From assembly GCF_016629665.1 (NCBI RefSeq), contig NZ_JAEPRQ010000001.1, forward strand, positions 186,001 to 250,000: a stretch of DNA of 64,000 nt, read 5' to 3'. How positions within the stretch are numbered: position 1 is the first letter of the stretch; every line of letters begins with the position of its first letter. Origin of the DNA: Paracoccus caeni (GTDB lineage Bacteria > Pseudomonadota > Alphaproteobacteria > Rhodobacterales > Rhodobacteraceae). Shown piece by piece: positions 26,778-36,228 of this stretch. Both the position numbers and the translations under genes were made by a program. The notes under the pieces were generated by a model. The model saw only the letters and a program-made list of their open reading frames with translations, was not told the origin of the DNA and did no database searches.

Positions 26778-27424
26778 CCGACTTCACCTACACGCCGCCG
26801 GTTGAGGCGCCCGAGATCCTGCATGCCGATCACGAAATTCTTGTGGTCGGCAAACCCTCGGGGCTGCTGTCGGTGCCGGGTAAGGGCGAACACAAGGCCG
26901 ATTGCGCCATTGAACGCCTGCGCGGCGCCTTTCCGACGATCCTGCTGGTGCATCGTCTGGATCAGGATACCTCGGGCGTGATGGTCTTTGGCCTGACCCC
27001 TCATGCGCAGCGCAACCTGTCAAAGCAGTTCGAGGATCGGAAGACCAAGAAAACCTATGTTGCCCGGCTGGCGGGCAGGCTGGAGCCAAAGACCGGCACC
27101 GTTGATCTGCCGCTAATCGTGGACTGGCCGAACCGCCCGCGCCAGAAGGTCGATCACGAGACCGGAAAGCCTGCGCAAACCGATTGGCGGGTGATGCGCG
27201 CCAGCGATGAAGAAACCCGCGTCAGGCTGTTCCCGCTGACCGGGCGCAGCCATCAATTGCGTGTCCACATGGCCGAACTGGGCCACCCGATCCTTGGCGA
27301 TCCGCTTTATGCGACCGGGGCGGCGGCGGATCATCCGCGGCTGATGCTGCATGCCGAAAGCCTGCGCCTGCGCCATCCAGACAGCGGCGTCCACCTGACC
27401 TTCAGCCAGCCCGCGCCTTTCTGA
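26774..27424 (+). CDS. RluA family RNA pseudouridine synthase
   Basis: 216 residues. Catalytic Asp is in VHRLDQDTSGVMVFG; the other conserved blocks are KKTYVARLAG and LTGRSHQLRVHMAELGHPILGDPLY. No S4 domain, as in RluA, which modifies 23S rRNA U746 and tRNA U32. ATG 26774 overlaps the stop of the exporter gene. The end overlaps the convergent TVP38 gene by 23 bases. Confidence 0.92.
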   Translation: MTDFTYTPPVEAPEILHADHEILVVGKPSGLLSVPGKGEHKADCAIERLRGAFPTILLVHRLDQDTSGVMVFGLTPHAQRNLSKQFEDRKTKKTYVARLAGRLEPKTGTVDLPLIVDWPNRPRQKVDHETGKPAQTDWRVMRASDEETRVRLFPLTGRSHQLRVHMAELGHPILGDPLYATGAAADHPRLMLHAESLRLRHPDSGVHLTFSQPAPF

Positions 27425-28100
27425 TCTGCCGCGCGGTCCAGCGGGCCAGCCACGGAAACACCGCCAGCAGGAACAGAATGGCGATCACGCGCGGGGTCAT
27501 GATGTCGGCGACCCTTTCGACATCGGCCAGATGGTTGCCCGCGCCGACGAAGATCGCGATCATCGGCAACTTGCCGATCAGCGTCACGATCACATAGCTG
27601 CGCAGCCGGATGCTGGTCAGTCCCGCCGCAAGGTTCAGCGCATGGAACGGCACCGCAGGGGTCAGCCGCAGCGACAGCAGCGTCATCGCCCCGTCGCGAT
27701 CCACGGCGGCATTCAGCCGTTCCAGCCGGTCGGTCAGATTGGCGTTCAGCCTCGCCTTCAGCGGTCCCGCCAGCACATAGCGCGACGCCAGCATCAGCAA
27801 CGTCGCCGCGATGGTCGAGGCCGCGCTGATCAGCACCAGCCCCGGCCAGAAATCGAAGATCGCCCCGGCAATCAGCGCCAGCAGGACCAGCGGCACCGGC
27901 AACAGCAAAAGCCCGATGGACGCGCCAAAAAACCCCGCCGCGTAGAATAACGGCCTTGCATCATTCCAGCGGCGAAATCGCTCGATGGTGCCGTGAAGCT
28001 CGGTCAGTTCCGGCTGGACCGGGACCGCCCAATGCCACAGCGCCGCCACCCCAATGGCGATGACGATTGCGGGCAGCCATGTCGTCAGAAAGCGGATCAT
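27402..28100 (-). CDS. TVP38/TMEM64 (VTT/DedA-like) membrane protein
   Basis: 232 residues with about five hydrophobic stretches. The VTT core has LLLLPVPLVLLALIAGAIFDFWPG and RLTPAVPFHALNLAAGLTSIRLRSYV, the re-entrant loop motifs of this superfamily. DedA relatives move or scramble lipid carriers; the substrate here is unknown. Single gene. Confidence 0.87.
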   Translation of the reverse strand: MIRFLTTWLPAIVIAIGVAALWHWAVPVQPELTELHGTIERFRRWNDARPLFYAAGFFGASIGLLLLPVPLVLLALIAGAIFDFWPGLVLISAASTIAATLLMLASRYVLAGPLKARLNANLTDRLERLNAAVDRDGAMTLLSLRLTPAVPFHALNLAAGLTSIRLRSYVIVTLIGKLPMIAIFVGAGNHLADVERVADIMTPRVIAILFLLAVFPWLARWTARQIRKARAG

Positions 28101-28134
28101 CGCTCCTCATGCGCCGCATCTGATGACGGCTTCG

Positions 28135-28926
28135 CTATTGGTTCTGGCCTGCCGGATACCAGTTGGCAATGACGACAAGACTACTGGTGCCCGAGGTTTC
28201 CACCAGTCTCGCAAATTCTTGAACGTCGCTGTCGCGGTGGTGATAGGGGAAGACCACCACCGGCTTGAACGCCGCCACGGCATCGGCTGCCTGCTCGACC
28301 GTCATGGTAAAGGGCAGGTTCATCGGCAGGAAAGCGACCTCGATATTCTCAAGGGCGCGCATTTCGGGAATGTCCTCGGTATCGCCAGCAATGTAGAAAC
28401 GTTTGCCACCAATGGTCAGGACATAGCCATTGTCGCGACCCGGCGGGTGATATTGCAGACGCTCTTCGGTCAGGTTGTAGGCCGGGATCGCCTCGATTGT
28501 CAGCCCGATCACCTCGGCGGTTTCGCCATTGGCCATGGCAGTGGCGCGGGCCTGCATCTCGGCGGGAAGCTGATCGAAGACAGCCTGATTGGCGATGATG
28601 CGAACGGCGGGCAGCCCCTCAAGCGTCGGCAGATCGAAATGGTCGCCATGCTGATGGGTGATCAGGATCAGCGCGGGGGCGGGCAGGGCAGCATAGGCAG
28701 CCGCACCCCCAACGGGATCGACAAGGATGGCACCTCCGGGCGTTTCCACCACCATCGAGGCGTGATCGACGGGATGGATGACCACCTTGCCGCCATCAAC
28801 CGGATAGGTGAAGGCAGAGGCTGCATCTTCCTGCGGGGCATCCTGCGCGTGGGTCAGCACCGGCAATGTGCTGGCGAAGACAGTGGCGAGCCCGATCTTC
28901 AGGCCCGAGCGGCGGGTGATCTCCAT
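28135..28926 (-). CDS. Tat-exported MBL-fold hydrolase (UlaG-like)
   Basis: 263 residues. Tat-type signal ITRRSGLKIGLATVF ending near THAQD. The metal motif THQHGDHFD is intact, with GDTEDIPEM and FPYHHRDSDV supplying later His/Asp ligands. The pattern matches the short UPF0173/UlaG-like metallo-hydrolases rather than beta-lactamases. ATG 28926 has AAGGAA; an upstream start would bury the signal. Substrate unknown. Confidence 0.87.
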   Translation of the reverse strand: MEITRRSGLKIGLATVFASTLPVLTHAQDAPQEDAASAFTYPVDGGKVVIHPVDHASMVVETPGGAILVDPVGGAAAYAALPAPALILITHQHGDHFDLPTLEGLPAVRIIANQAVFDQLPAEMQARATAMANGETAEVIGLTIEAIPAYNLTEERLQYHPPGRDNGYVLTIGGKRFYIAGDTEDIPEMRALENIEVAFLPMNLPFTMTVEQAADAVAAFKPVVVFPYHHRDSDVQEFARLVETSGTSSLVVIANWYPAGQNQ

Positions 28927-29022
28927 GGCGGTTCCTTCTGCTGGCAGCTTGGGTCGTGACGCCAACCCGTGAGACAGGATCAGGTTCCCGATACACCAAC
29001 ACCGCCGGGCAGGGCAGGCGGC

Positions 29023-30357
29023 CTATTTGCTTGCCAAAGCCGCCTCGACCCCCGATGCGACGCGCAGCAGGTGTCGATCCCGCCCGGTATGCCCCATGAC
29101 CGAGATCCCGCAGGCCGGATAGCCGGTCGGCAGCGTCACCACCGGCAGGTTCAGCAGGTTGCCGATCCGCGTATTCCGAAGCGTCAACAGATTGGCGCGG
29201 ACGAAATATTCCTCATCCTCCATCAACCGCTTGGCATTCGGCGGCAGGTTTGGCGCGGTCGGCAGCAGCACCGCATCATAGCTGGCGACGACTTCACGGA
29301 ACCATTTGCGGCGAATACGGATCAGGCTGTCCCAGGCCGAGACATAATCGGGCGCGCTGACATCCGCGCCGCCCCGGAAGCGGTCAAGGATCGGCTTCCA
29401 CATCAGTTCCGGCGCATCCTCAATCTGCGCGCGCCAGATGCCATAAGCCTCGGGGGCAAAAAGCATCGGCGACAGCGGCATCGCCTTGGCGACCCAATCC
29501 GATGACACGCGGCTGATCTGCGCGCCGGCGCGTGCCAGACGTTCAACCGCATCCTCGAAAGCGGCGACGGGCCCTTCCTCGGCATCCTCGAACGGCACGC
29601 CGTCCAGCACCATCAGCCGCCGCCCATGGACCGAGGACTGGGCCACATCGGCCGCCTTGTCCCCTGCCATCACCGCGAAAAGTTCGGCGCAATCCTCGAC
29701 CGTGCGGGCAATCGGGCCGACGGTGTCAAACCTGCGGCATAGCGGAACCACACCCTTTTCGGGCAGGCTTTCATGGGTCGGCTTGAAGCCCACCAGCCCG
29801 TTCCATGCCGCAGGCACGCGGATTGACCCGCCCGTATCCGATCCGATCGCCGCAGCCGCCAGTCCAAGCGCCACCGACACCGCTGCGCCCGAGGACGATC
29901 CGCCCGGTGCAAGATCGGGGTCCAGCGAATTCGGGGGTGTCGCGGTCTTCGGGTTCAGCCCAAGCCCCGAAAACGCCAGTTCGGTCATATGCGTCTTGCC
30001 CAGACACAGCAGCCCGTCCCGAGACGCACGCGCCAGCACCGTCGCATCCTTGCGCGGCACCCGGCCTTCCAGCAGCTTCGATCCCGCCTCGGTGATCGTG
30101 CCGCCACTGTCCACGTTGTCCTTCCAACTGATCGCCACGCCATCGAGGATGCCGTGTCGAAGCTCCGCCTTGGCCCGGTCGTGGGCGGCAATCGCACCGG
30201 ACCGCGCCCGCGTCTCGGTCAGCCTTGCATAGATGCGGCGGCCATAAGGGTGATGCCGGGCAGCGGCCAGATAGGCCTCGGTCTGGTCGATGGGGTCCAG
30301 AAGACCGGCCATGATCGCCCGGCCCTGTTCGGTCGCAGAAGCGCGCAGCCAGTCCAT
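29023..30357 (-). CDS. amidase (amidase signature family)
   Basis: 444 residues. The Ser-cisSer-Lys triad is complete: Lys79 in AISWKDNVD, Ser154 in PGGSSSGAA and nucleophile Ser178 in SDTGGSIRVPAAW. Hydrolyses amides to acids; relatives include indoleacetamide and aryl amidases. There are no gatB/gatC neighbours, so it is not the tRNA amidotransferase subunit. It follows the DUF1674 gene by 2 bases. Confidence 0.9.
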   Translation of the reverse strand: MDWLRASATEQGRAIMAGLLDPIDQTEAYLAAARHHPYGRRIYARLTETRARSGAIAAHDRAKAELRHGILDGVAISWKDNVDSGGTITEAGSKLLEGRVPRKDATVLARASRDGLLCLGKTHMTELAFSGLGLNPKTATPPNSLDPDLAPGGSSSGAAVSVALGLAAAAIGSDTGGSIRVPAAWNGLVGFKPTHESLPEKGVVPLCRRFDTVGPIARTVEDCAELFAVMAGDKAADVAQSSVHGRRLMVLDGVPFEDAEEGPVAAFEDAVERLARAGAQISRVSSDWVAKAMPLSPMLFAPEAYGIWRAQIEDAPELMWKPILDRFRGGADVSAPDYVSAWDSLIRIRRKWFREVVASYDAVLLPTAPNLPPNAKRLMEDEEYFVRANLLTLRNTRIGNLLNLPVVTLPTGYPACGISVMGHTGRDRHLLRVASGVEAALASK

Positions 30358-30359
30358 GC

Positions 30360-30551
30360 TCAGAAATCCACCGCCAACCCGTTCTTTTCGTAATCGCCAT
30401 AGCGCACCGGCTCGGGGCCGTCGCGGCCACCGTATTCCTTGGGCAGGGGCGTGTCTTTGGCAGCTTGCTTGCGGCGCTCTTCCGCCTCGGCCAGCGCGCG
30501 TTGAGCGGCGGGCGGAATGTCTTTGCGGTCGCTTGCGGGTCGATCACTCAT
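30360..30551 (-). CDS. DUF1674 / SDHAF4-like succinate dehydrogenase assembly factor
   Basis: 63 residues, ending GGRDGPEPVRYGDYEKNGLAVDF, the diagnostic C-terminal block of DUF1674. The mitochondrial homologue SDHAF4 binds flavinylated SdhA during complex II assembly. The N-terminal half is charged and low in complexity (Glu/Lys/Arg/Ala). sdh genes are not in this window. Divergent from rsmB by 71 bases. Confidence 0.88.
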   Translation of the reverse strand: MSDRPASDRKDIPPAAQRALAEAEERRKQAAKDTPLPKEYGGRDGPEPVRYGDYEKNGLAVDF

Positions 30552-30622
30552 GGAAACATCCCCTGACAGGGTCTAATGGGTTCGGATCAGTCTTCATCAA
30601 GACTTAGGCGAAGGAAAGCGAT

Positions 30623-31879
30623 TTGGCAAAGCCGGGCAGGGATATGGCAAGACAGGGCGCACTGACCCTGTTGCAGGGCGTCCGCGACGGGGCGTCGCTT
30701 TCGGATCAGGCGGGGGCGCTGAAGGCGCTGTCGCCATCCGATCAGGCGCGGGCCGGGCGGCTTGCTGCCGAAACTCTGCGGCATCTTGCACAGGCCGATT
30801 CCGTCATTGCGACCTATGTGAACCGCAAGCCCACACCGCAGGTCGCCGATATCCTGCGCCTTGCAACGGTCGAGTTGCTGCAGCTGGGCGGCGCGGCGCA
30901 TGGCGTCGTCGATGCGGCGGTGAACCTGACCCGAGGGGCGGGGAAACGCGGACAGGCAGCGGCAGGCATGGTCAATGCGGTCCTGCGCAAGGTCTCGCAG
31001 CACGAGGGCTGGGCCGAGCTTCCGCCGCAGCGCCTGCCCGACTGGCTGCGCAAGCCTGTCGTCGCTACCTATGGCAGGGACGCCACCAAGGCCATCGAAG
31101 CCGCCCATCAGGCAGCCGCCCCGCTGGATCTGACCCTGAAACCCGCAACCGCAGCGCTTGAGGGTGGGGACACGCTGCCCACCGGGTCGTTGCGTCTTCA
31201 TGGCCCGGTGCAGGTCTCGGCGCTTCCGGGTTTTGCGACCGGCGACTGGTGGGTGCAGGACGCCGCAGCGGCAATGCCCGTGCGCCTGCTTGCGCCGCAA
31301 CCGGGCGAGCGGATCGCCGATCTCTGCGCGGCACCGGGCGGCAAGACGCTGCAACTGGCGGCGGCAGGTGCCAATGTGACCGCCATCGACATCAGCGCCC
31401 ACCGCCTGAAGCGCGTGGCCGAGAACCTGACCCGTTGCAATCTCACCGCCGAACTGGTGACAGCCGATGCGCTGGAATGGCGGCCTGAGATCGCCCCCGA
31501 CGCGATCCTGCTGGACGCCCCCTGTTCCGCCACCGGCACGATCCGCCGCCATCCCGACCTGCCGCTTCTGCGCGATGGCAGCGGCATTCCCGATCTCGTG
31601 GCGCTTCAGGCCAGCATGATCGACCATGCGCTTTCCATTCTTGCGCCCGGCGGCAGGCTGGTCTTTGCCACCTGCTCGCTTCTGCCCGACGAAGGCGAGG
31701 CGCAGATCGCTGCGGCGCTGGCCCGGCATCCGGGCGTGACCGTCGAGACGCCCGCGCTTCCCGGCATCGATCCCGCATGGATCACCCCGGAAGGCGGCAT
31801 CCGCCTGCGCCCCGACTACTGGCCAGAGCGTGGTGGCATGGACGGCTTCTTCATGGCGCGGTTGAGGAAACCCGCCTAG
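30623..31879 (+). CDS. rsmB: 16S rRNA (cytosine) methyltransferase RsmB/Sun
   Basis: 418 residues. An N-terminal NusB-like helical domain (residues 1-140) precedes a SAM-dependent m5C methyltransferase domain with ADLCAAPGGKTLQLA (SAM motif), the DAPCSATGTIRRHPD motif and the catalytic TCSLLPDEGE Cys motif. Methylates C967 of 16S rRNA in E. coli. The start is uncertain: TTG 30623 has AAGGA seven bases upstream, while ATG 30644 is seven codons in with a poorly spaced site. A small start difference does not alter the domain. Confidence 0.9.
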   Translation: MAKPGRDMARQGALTLLQGVRDGASLSDQAGALKALSPSDQARAGRLAAETLRHLAQADSVIATYVNRKPTPQVADILRLATVELLQLGGAAHGVVDAAVNLTRGAGKRGQAAAGMVNAVLRKVSQHEGWAELPPQRLPDWLRKPVVATYGRDATKAIEAAHQAAAPLDLTLKPATAALEGGDTLPTGSLRLHGPVQVSALPGFATGDWWVQDAAAAMPVRLLAPQPGERIADLCAAPGGKTLQLAAAGANVTAIDISAHRLKRVAENLTRCNLTAELVTADALEWRPEIAPDAILLDAPCSATGTIRRHPDLPLLRDGSGIPDLVALQASMIDHALSILAPGGRLVFATCSLLPDEGEAQIAAALARHPGVTVETPALPGIDPAWITPEGGIRLRPDYWPERGGMDGFFMARLRKPA

Positions 31880-31942
31880 CAACGGCTGGACCTTCGCGCC
31901 AAGGGGCGCTAGTTGGTCGCCAAACCAGATGCGAGGCTCTTC

Positions 31943-33532
31943 ATGTCCCACCCCGTCGCCCTTCGTCGCGCGCTGATTTCCGTCTCTGACAAGACCGGCA
32001 TGATCGAATTTGCCCGCAAATTGTCGGCACGGGGCGTCGAGATCCTGTCCACCGGAGGCAGCGCCAAGACGCTGCGCGAGGCAGGGTTGACCGTGGTCGA
32101 TGTGGCCGATGTGACCGGCTTCCCCGAGATGATGGATGGCCGCGTCAAAACGCTGCACCCGGCTGTGCATGGCGGCCTTCTGGCGCTGCGCGACAATGAG
32201 GAACATCAGGCCGCGATGCAGGCCCATAATATCGAGCCGATCGATCTGCTGGTGGTGAACCTTTACCCGTTCGAGGAAACGGTCGCCAAGGGCGCCTCTT
32301 ACGACGACTGCATCGAGAATATCGATATCGGCGGCCCGGCGATGATTCGCGCGGCGGCCAAGAACCACGCCTTTGTCAGCGTGATCGTTGATGTCGAGGA
32401 TTACGACGCCCTGCTGGCCGAACTGGACGCCAATAACGACCACACCACGCTGGAGTTTCGTCAGCGTCAGGCGCAGATCGCCTATGCCCGGACGGCGGCG
32501 TATGATGCGTCGGTCTCGACCTGGATGGCGGGTGCGATTGGCGAACAGACGCCGCGCCGCCGCGCCTTTGCAGGCAAGCTGGCGCAGTCGCTGCGTTATG
32601 GCGAGAACCCGCATCAGCAGGCCGCGTTCTATGTGACCGACGAAGCCCGCCCCGGCGTCGCCACGGCGAAGCAATGGCAGGGCAAGGAACTGTCCTACAA
32701 CAATATCAACGACACTGATGCCGCGTTCGAACTGGTCGCCGAATTCGACCCGAGCCAAGGCCCGGCCTGCGCCATCATCAAACACGCCAATCCCTGCGGT
32801 GTGGCGCAGGGCGCGACGGCGCTGGAGGCGTATAAGCGCGCCTTCGATTGCGACCGCACCTCGGCTTTCGGCGGGATCATCGCGCTGAACCAGCCGCTCG
32901 ACGGGGCGACGGCGGAAGAGATCGTGAAGATCTTCACCGAAGTGGTGATCGCGCCGGATGCCGATGACGACGCCAAGGCGATCTTTGCCGCGAAGAAGAA
33001 CCTTCGTCTGCTGACCACCGGCGGTTTGGCGGATCCCAAGGCTGGCGGGCTGACGTTCCGGCAGGTCGCAGGCGGCTTTCTGGTGCAGGGCCGCGACAAC
33101 GGCCATGTCGGTCTGGACGATCTGAAGATCGTCACCGAACGCCAACCTTCGCCGGAAGAGCTGAAAGACCTGCTTTTCGCATGGACCGTGGCGAAGCATG
33201 TCAAATCGAACGCCATCGTTTACGCCAAGGACATGGCGACCGTCGGCATCGGCGCGGGCCAGATGAGCCGCGTCGACAGCACCCGCATCGGACGTCGCAA
33301 ATCCGAGGATATGGCCGAAATCCTTGGCCTCGCCGAGCCGCTGACCAATGGGGCGGCGGTCGCCTCGGACGCATTCTTCCCCTTTGCCGACGGTGTCGAG
33401 GCACTGGCCGAGGCGGGCGCGAAGGCGGTGATCCAGCCCGGCGGCTCGATGCGCGATGACGAGGTGATTGCGGCGGCAAACCGGCTGGGCCTTGCGATGG
33501 TCTTCACCGGCCAACGGCATTTCCGTCACTGA
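31943..33532 (+). CDS. purH: bifunctional AICAR formyltransferase / IMP cyclohydrolase
   Basis: 529 residues; last two steps of purine synthesis. MGS-like cyclohydrolase domain at the N-terminus ([31 protein letters not shown]) and AICARFT domain with the motif [14 protein letters not shown] and [16 protein letters not shown] 31943 has GAGG six bases upstream. One-base TGATG overlap with lspA indicates coupling; lspA, DUF3035 and P450 genes follow on the same message. Confidence 0.97.
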   Translation: MSHPVALRRALISVSDKTGMIEFARKLSARGVEILSTGGSAKTLREAGLTVVDVADVTGFPEMMDGRVKTLHPAVHGGLLALRDNEEHQAAMQAHNIEPIDLLVVNLYPFEETVAKGASYDDCIENIDIGGPAMIRAAAKNHAFVSVIVDVEDYDALLAELDANNDHTTLEFRQRQAQIAYARTAAYDASVSTWMAGAIGEQTPRRRAFAGKLAQSLRYGENPHQQAAFYVTDEARPGVATAKQWQGKELSYNNINDTDAAFELVAEFDPSQGPACAIIKHANPCGVAQGATALEAYKRAFDCDRTSAFGGIIALNQPLDGATAEEIVKIFTEVVIAPDADDDAKAIFAAKKNLRLLTTGGLADPKAGGLTFRQVAGGFLVQGRDNGHVGLDDLKIVTERQPSPEELKDLLFAWTVAKHVKSNAIVYAKDMATVGIGAGQMSRVDSTRIGRRKSEDMAEILGLAEPLTNGAAVASDAFFPFADGVEALAEAGAKAVIQPGGSMRDDEVIAAANRLGLAMVFTGQRHFRH

Positions 33533-34185
33533 TGAGCGATCAGGCCACCCCAACCGCGCCGCGTCAGCGCAAGCCGCGCGCACCGAAAAAGCCGGTCCGC
33601 ACCGATATGCGGACGACGGCCTGGATCGCGTTCCTGATCCTCGCGCTGGATCAGGTGCTGAAGTACTATGTCGTCCATGTGCTGCAACTGGACAGGGTGC
33701 GCGCCATCGACGTGTTGCCGCCGTGGCTGAACCTGCGGATGGCGTGGAACCAAGGCGTCAATTTCGGGCTGATGTCGTCCGAGGAAAACACGACGAAATG
33801 GCTGCTCATCGCCGTTGCGGTGCTGATCGTCGGATGGGTCTGGATGTGGATCTGGCGCAGCAATGCCGGGCGCTTCGCGCGCATCTCGGCCGGGCTTCTG
33901 ATCGGCGGGGCAATCGGCAATGTGATCGACCGGCTGGCTTATGGAGCGGTGGCGGATTTCCTGAACATGTCGCTGCCGAACTGGCAGAACCCGTTCAGCT
34001 TCAACGTCGCCGATATCGCGATCTTTGCCGGCGCGATCGGGCTGGTCCTGCTGCCGCAAAAGTCCCCCGAGCCGAAGAAAAAGCCGCGCAAACCGCGCGC
34101 CCGGGTCGAGCCGCCATTGCCCAAGGCAGGCGTCGAGCTGCCGCGAGACGACAACCCGCGTGACGACGCCGAGAATTCGCGTTAG
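33532..34185 (+). CDS. lspA: lipoprotein signal peptidase with basic N- and C-terminal extensions
   Basis: 217 residues, versus about 160-170 in most family members. The catalytic Asp residues are in GNVIDRLAYGAVADFL and FNVADIAIF; four hydrophobic helices are visible. There is a 25-residue basic Pro-rich N-terminal extension (APRQRKPRAPKKP) and a C-terminal tail of about 40 residues rich in Lys, Arg and Pro (PEPKKKPRKPRAR), then acidic. Met26 (33607) is a possible shorter start but lacks a ribosome site, and the one-base overlap with purH favours 33532. Cleaves prolipoproteins in the inner membrane. Confidence 0.92.
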   Translation: MSDQATPTAPRQRKPRAPKKPVRTDMRTTAWIAFLILALDQVLKYYVVHVLQLDRVRAIDVLPPWLNLRMAWNQGVNFGLMSSEENTTKWLLIAVAVLIVGWVWMWIWRSNAGRFARISAGLLIGGAIGNVIDRLAYGAVADFLNMSLPNWQNPFSFNVADIAIFAGAIGLVLLPQKSPEPKKKPRKPRARVEPPLPKAGVELPRDDNPRDDAENSR

Positions 34186-34213
34186 AACGGGCGGAAAGAC
34201 AAAGGGACAGGAT

Positions 34214-34735
34214 ATGCGGGTTTTTGCGCTGGTGATCGGAATGACCGCCTTGGCCGGGCTGACGGCCTGCGGCGGCGATACCCAACTGATGAATATCGAA
34301 TCCGGCCAGGACACCCCGGATGAATTTGCCATCCTGCCCTCGAAGCCGCTGTCGATGCCGCCTGATCTGGCGCTGCTGCCGCAGCCGACGCTTGGCGGAA
34401 CCAATATCACCGACCCGACCCCGCAGGCTGATGCCGTAGCCGCCCTTGGCGGCAACCCGGCACGGCTTCAGGATCAGGGCATTGCCGCCGCCGATCAGGC
34501 ACTGGTCGCGCAGGCGAACCGGGGCGGCACCGACCCGAATATCCGCGCCACCTTGGCCGAGGCTGATCTGCGCTGGCGCTCGGGCAACCGCCGCCGTCCG
34601 CTTGAGGCGCTGTTCGGCACCTCGGTCTATCAGCGTGCCTATCGCCCGATGGCGCTGGATTCGCGTGAAGAGCAGACCCGCTGGCAGCGCGCCGGGGCGA
34701 TCACATCGACCTCGCCGCCGCCCATCGTGGAATGA
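34214..34735 (+). CDS. DUF3035 lipoprotein, BamF-like
   Basis: 173 residues. Lipoprotein signal with lipobox LTAC (Cys20). The mature part has TPDEFAILPSKPLSMPPDLALLPQPT, typical of DUF3035; this family has been proposed as the alphaproteobacterial BamF subunit of the outer-membrane assembly machine. Placed directly after lspA, whose product would process it. ATG 34214 has GGGACAGG upstream. Overlaps the P450 start by 4 bases. Confidence 0.85.
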   Translation: MRVFALVIGMTALAGLTACGGDTQLMNIESGQDTPDEFAILPSKPLSMPPDLALLPQPTLGGTNITDPTPQADAVAALGGNPARLQDQGIAAADQALVAQANRGGTDPNIRATLAEADLRWRSGNRRRPLEALFGTSVYQRAYRPMALDSREEQTRWQRAGAITSTSPPPIVE

Positions 34736-35946
34736 TCCCGGGTTTCGACCCGGACAGCCCGGATTTCGGAAAGAACCCATGGCCCGCCTATGCCGCGGTC
34801 CGGGCGCTTCCCGGTCTGCCGCTGATGCCCGGATTTGACGGCCATATCGCCAGCCGCTTTGCCGATGTTCGGGCCATTGCCATGGACCGCCGCATGGTGC
34901 GCAGCGCTGCTGCCTTTGCCCCACCGGAAGAGGTTCGCCGGTTGCAGATTGCGGGCAATTTCCATGATATGCCGTTTCACGAACGTTTCGTGCAGACCTC
35001 GATGCTGGAAATCGACGGCCCCGACCATGACCGCCTGCGCCGCGCGGTGTTTCCCTTCTTCACCAAGACCCGGCTGGAAAGCCTACGCGGTTTCGTCACC
35101 GAATGGGTCGGGGCGGCGCTGGACCGGTTAATCGCGCAAGGTCGCTTTGACTTCATCGCCGATCTGGCGGCACATCTGCCCGGTCAGGTCATCGGCCATT
35201 TGATCGGGACCAAGCCGGAAGACGCCCCGCAGATGACCATCTGGTCGGAAGAGGTGGTCAGCTATTTCGACATCAACCGCACCGCCGCCAAGAAGGCCCG
35301 CGCGGAAGAGGCGACGCGTCTGTTCCACGAGCTTCTGGAACAGCTCTATGTCCAGCGCAGCGCCCAACCTCTCGATGATCTGATGAGCGTGATGATCGGG
35401 GCGGAAACCTCTGGCCTGATGACGCATGATGAACTGATCGCGACGATCATGCAGATCCTTCATGCGGGCCACGGCTCGACCATCGATGTGATGGGCAGCG
35501 GTCTTTCGGCGCTGATCGCCAATCCCGATCAGATGCAGGCGCTGCGTGCCGATCCCACGCTGATGCCGGGCGCGGTGCAAGAGATGTTCCGCTATGCCGC
35601 GCCGCTGCCGTTCTTCCACCGTTACGCCGCCGAGGATATGGAAATTTGCGGTCAGCATTGGAAGCAGGGCACTAAATTCGGCCTGCTCTATGCCAGCGCC
35701 AACCGCGACCCCGAGGCGTTCGACCAACCCGACCGCTTCGACATCACCCGCAAGCCCAACGTCCATCTGGCCTTTGGCACGGGCCCGCATGTCTGCCTTG
35801 GCAACAATCTGGCGCGGTTGAACATGGAGATCCTGTTCGCGGCGCTGCTGGAAAGGACGGATCGGATCGTTTTGGACGGCCCGGTCCACTGGAAGACCGG
35901 CCTTCAGGCGCACGGCCCGACCCATCTGCCGATCAGCTTTACCTGA
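34732..35946 (+). CDS. cytochrome P450
   Basis: 404 residues. Heme-binding loop FGTGPHVCLG with Cys355; ExxR is EMFR; the I-helix oxygen-activation motif is HAGHGSTID, where the usual acid before Thr is replaced (AGHGST rather than AGxDT), which could alter proton delivery. Soluble class I type needing ferredoxin partners; none is adjacent. It starts within the stop of the DUF3035 gene (ATGA), so it is co-translated with an envelope gene, an unexpected partner. Followed by a strong terminator. Substrate unknown. Confidence 0.92.
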   Translation: MIPGFDPDSPDFGKNPWPAYAAVRALPGLPLMPGFDGHIASRFADVRAIAMDRRMVRSAAAFAPPEEVRRLQIAGNFHDMPFHERFVQTSMLEIDGPDHDRLRRAVFPFFTKTRLESLRGFVTEWVGAALDRLIAQGRFDFIADLAAHLPGQVIGHLIGTKPEDAPQMTIWSEEVVSYFDINRTAAKKARAEEATRLFHELLEQLYVQRSAQPLDDLMSVMIGAETSGLMTHDELIATIMQILHAGHGSTIDVMGSGLSALIANPDQMQALRADPTLMPGAVQEMFRYAAPLPFFHRYAAEDMEICGQHWKQGTKFGLLYASANRDPEAFDQPDRFDITRKPNVHLAFGTGPHVCLGNNLARLNMEILFAALLERTDRIVLDGPVHWKTGLQAHGPTHLPISFT

Positions 35947-35977
35947 CATCGAAATCAGGGCACCCGCCCGGAATCGA

Positions 35978-35994
35978 GGTGCCTGAAAGGCACC
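35978..35994 (+). terminator. small hairpin after P450
   Basis: GGTGCC/GGCACC, loop TGAAA, 32 bases past the P450 stop. It precedes the stronger terminator at 36003 and may add to it. Confidence 0.3.
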
Positions 35995-36002
35995 GCCGGG
36001 CA

Positions 36003-36034
36003 GTGCCCGTCCGCCCCACCGGACGGGCACTTTG
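36003..36034 (+). terminator. intrinsic terminator of the purH-lspA-DUF3035-P450 unit
   Basis: An 11-bp perfect stem GTGCCCGTCCG/CGGACGGGCAC with loop CCCCAC followed by TTT. Lies 56 bases after the P450 stop. The rest of the 282-base gap up to 36228 holds a second CCGTC-rich imperfect palindrome near 36110 and the promoter region for the M16 pair; no gene was seen in it. Confidence 0.75.
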
Positions 36035-36228
36035 GTGATGTTCCGCGCAACAGAGATGGCCGACGGGGTGGCGGCATAAAATGAAAAGCGCCACCGTCGC
36101 TGTGCCCATCCGACGGACGGGCGCTGCCCTCTGTTCCCGCCATCCTCGCCGGATGACGCAAGGGTGACTTGCGCTGCCCGGCGGGCCAAGCCAGATTTCC
36201 GGCGAAAATAAAGGAGCCTGCCCGGACC

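Noticed and set aside
30587..33583. Open frame of 998 codons on the minus strand
   Set aside because: It lies antisense to rsmB and purH, both intact and well conserved; its composition (Arg/Gly/His-rich) is that of a GC-rich antisense frame and it has no family motif.
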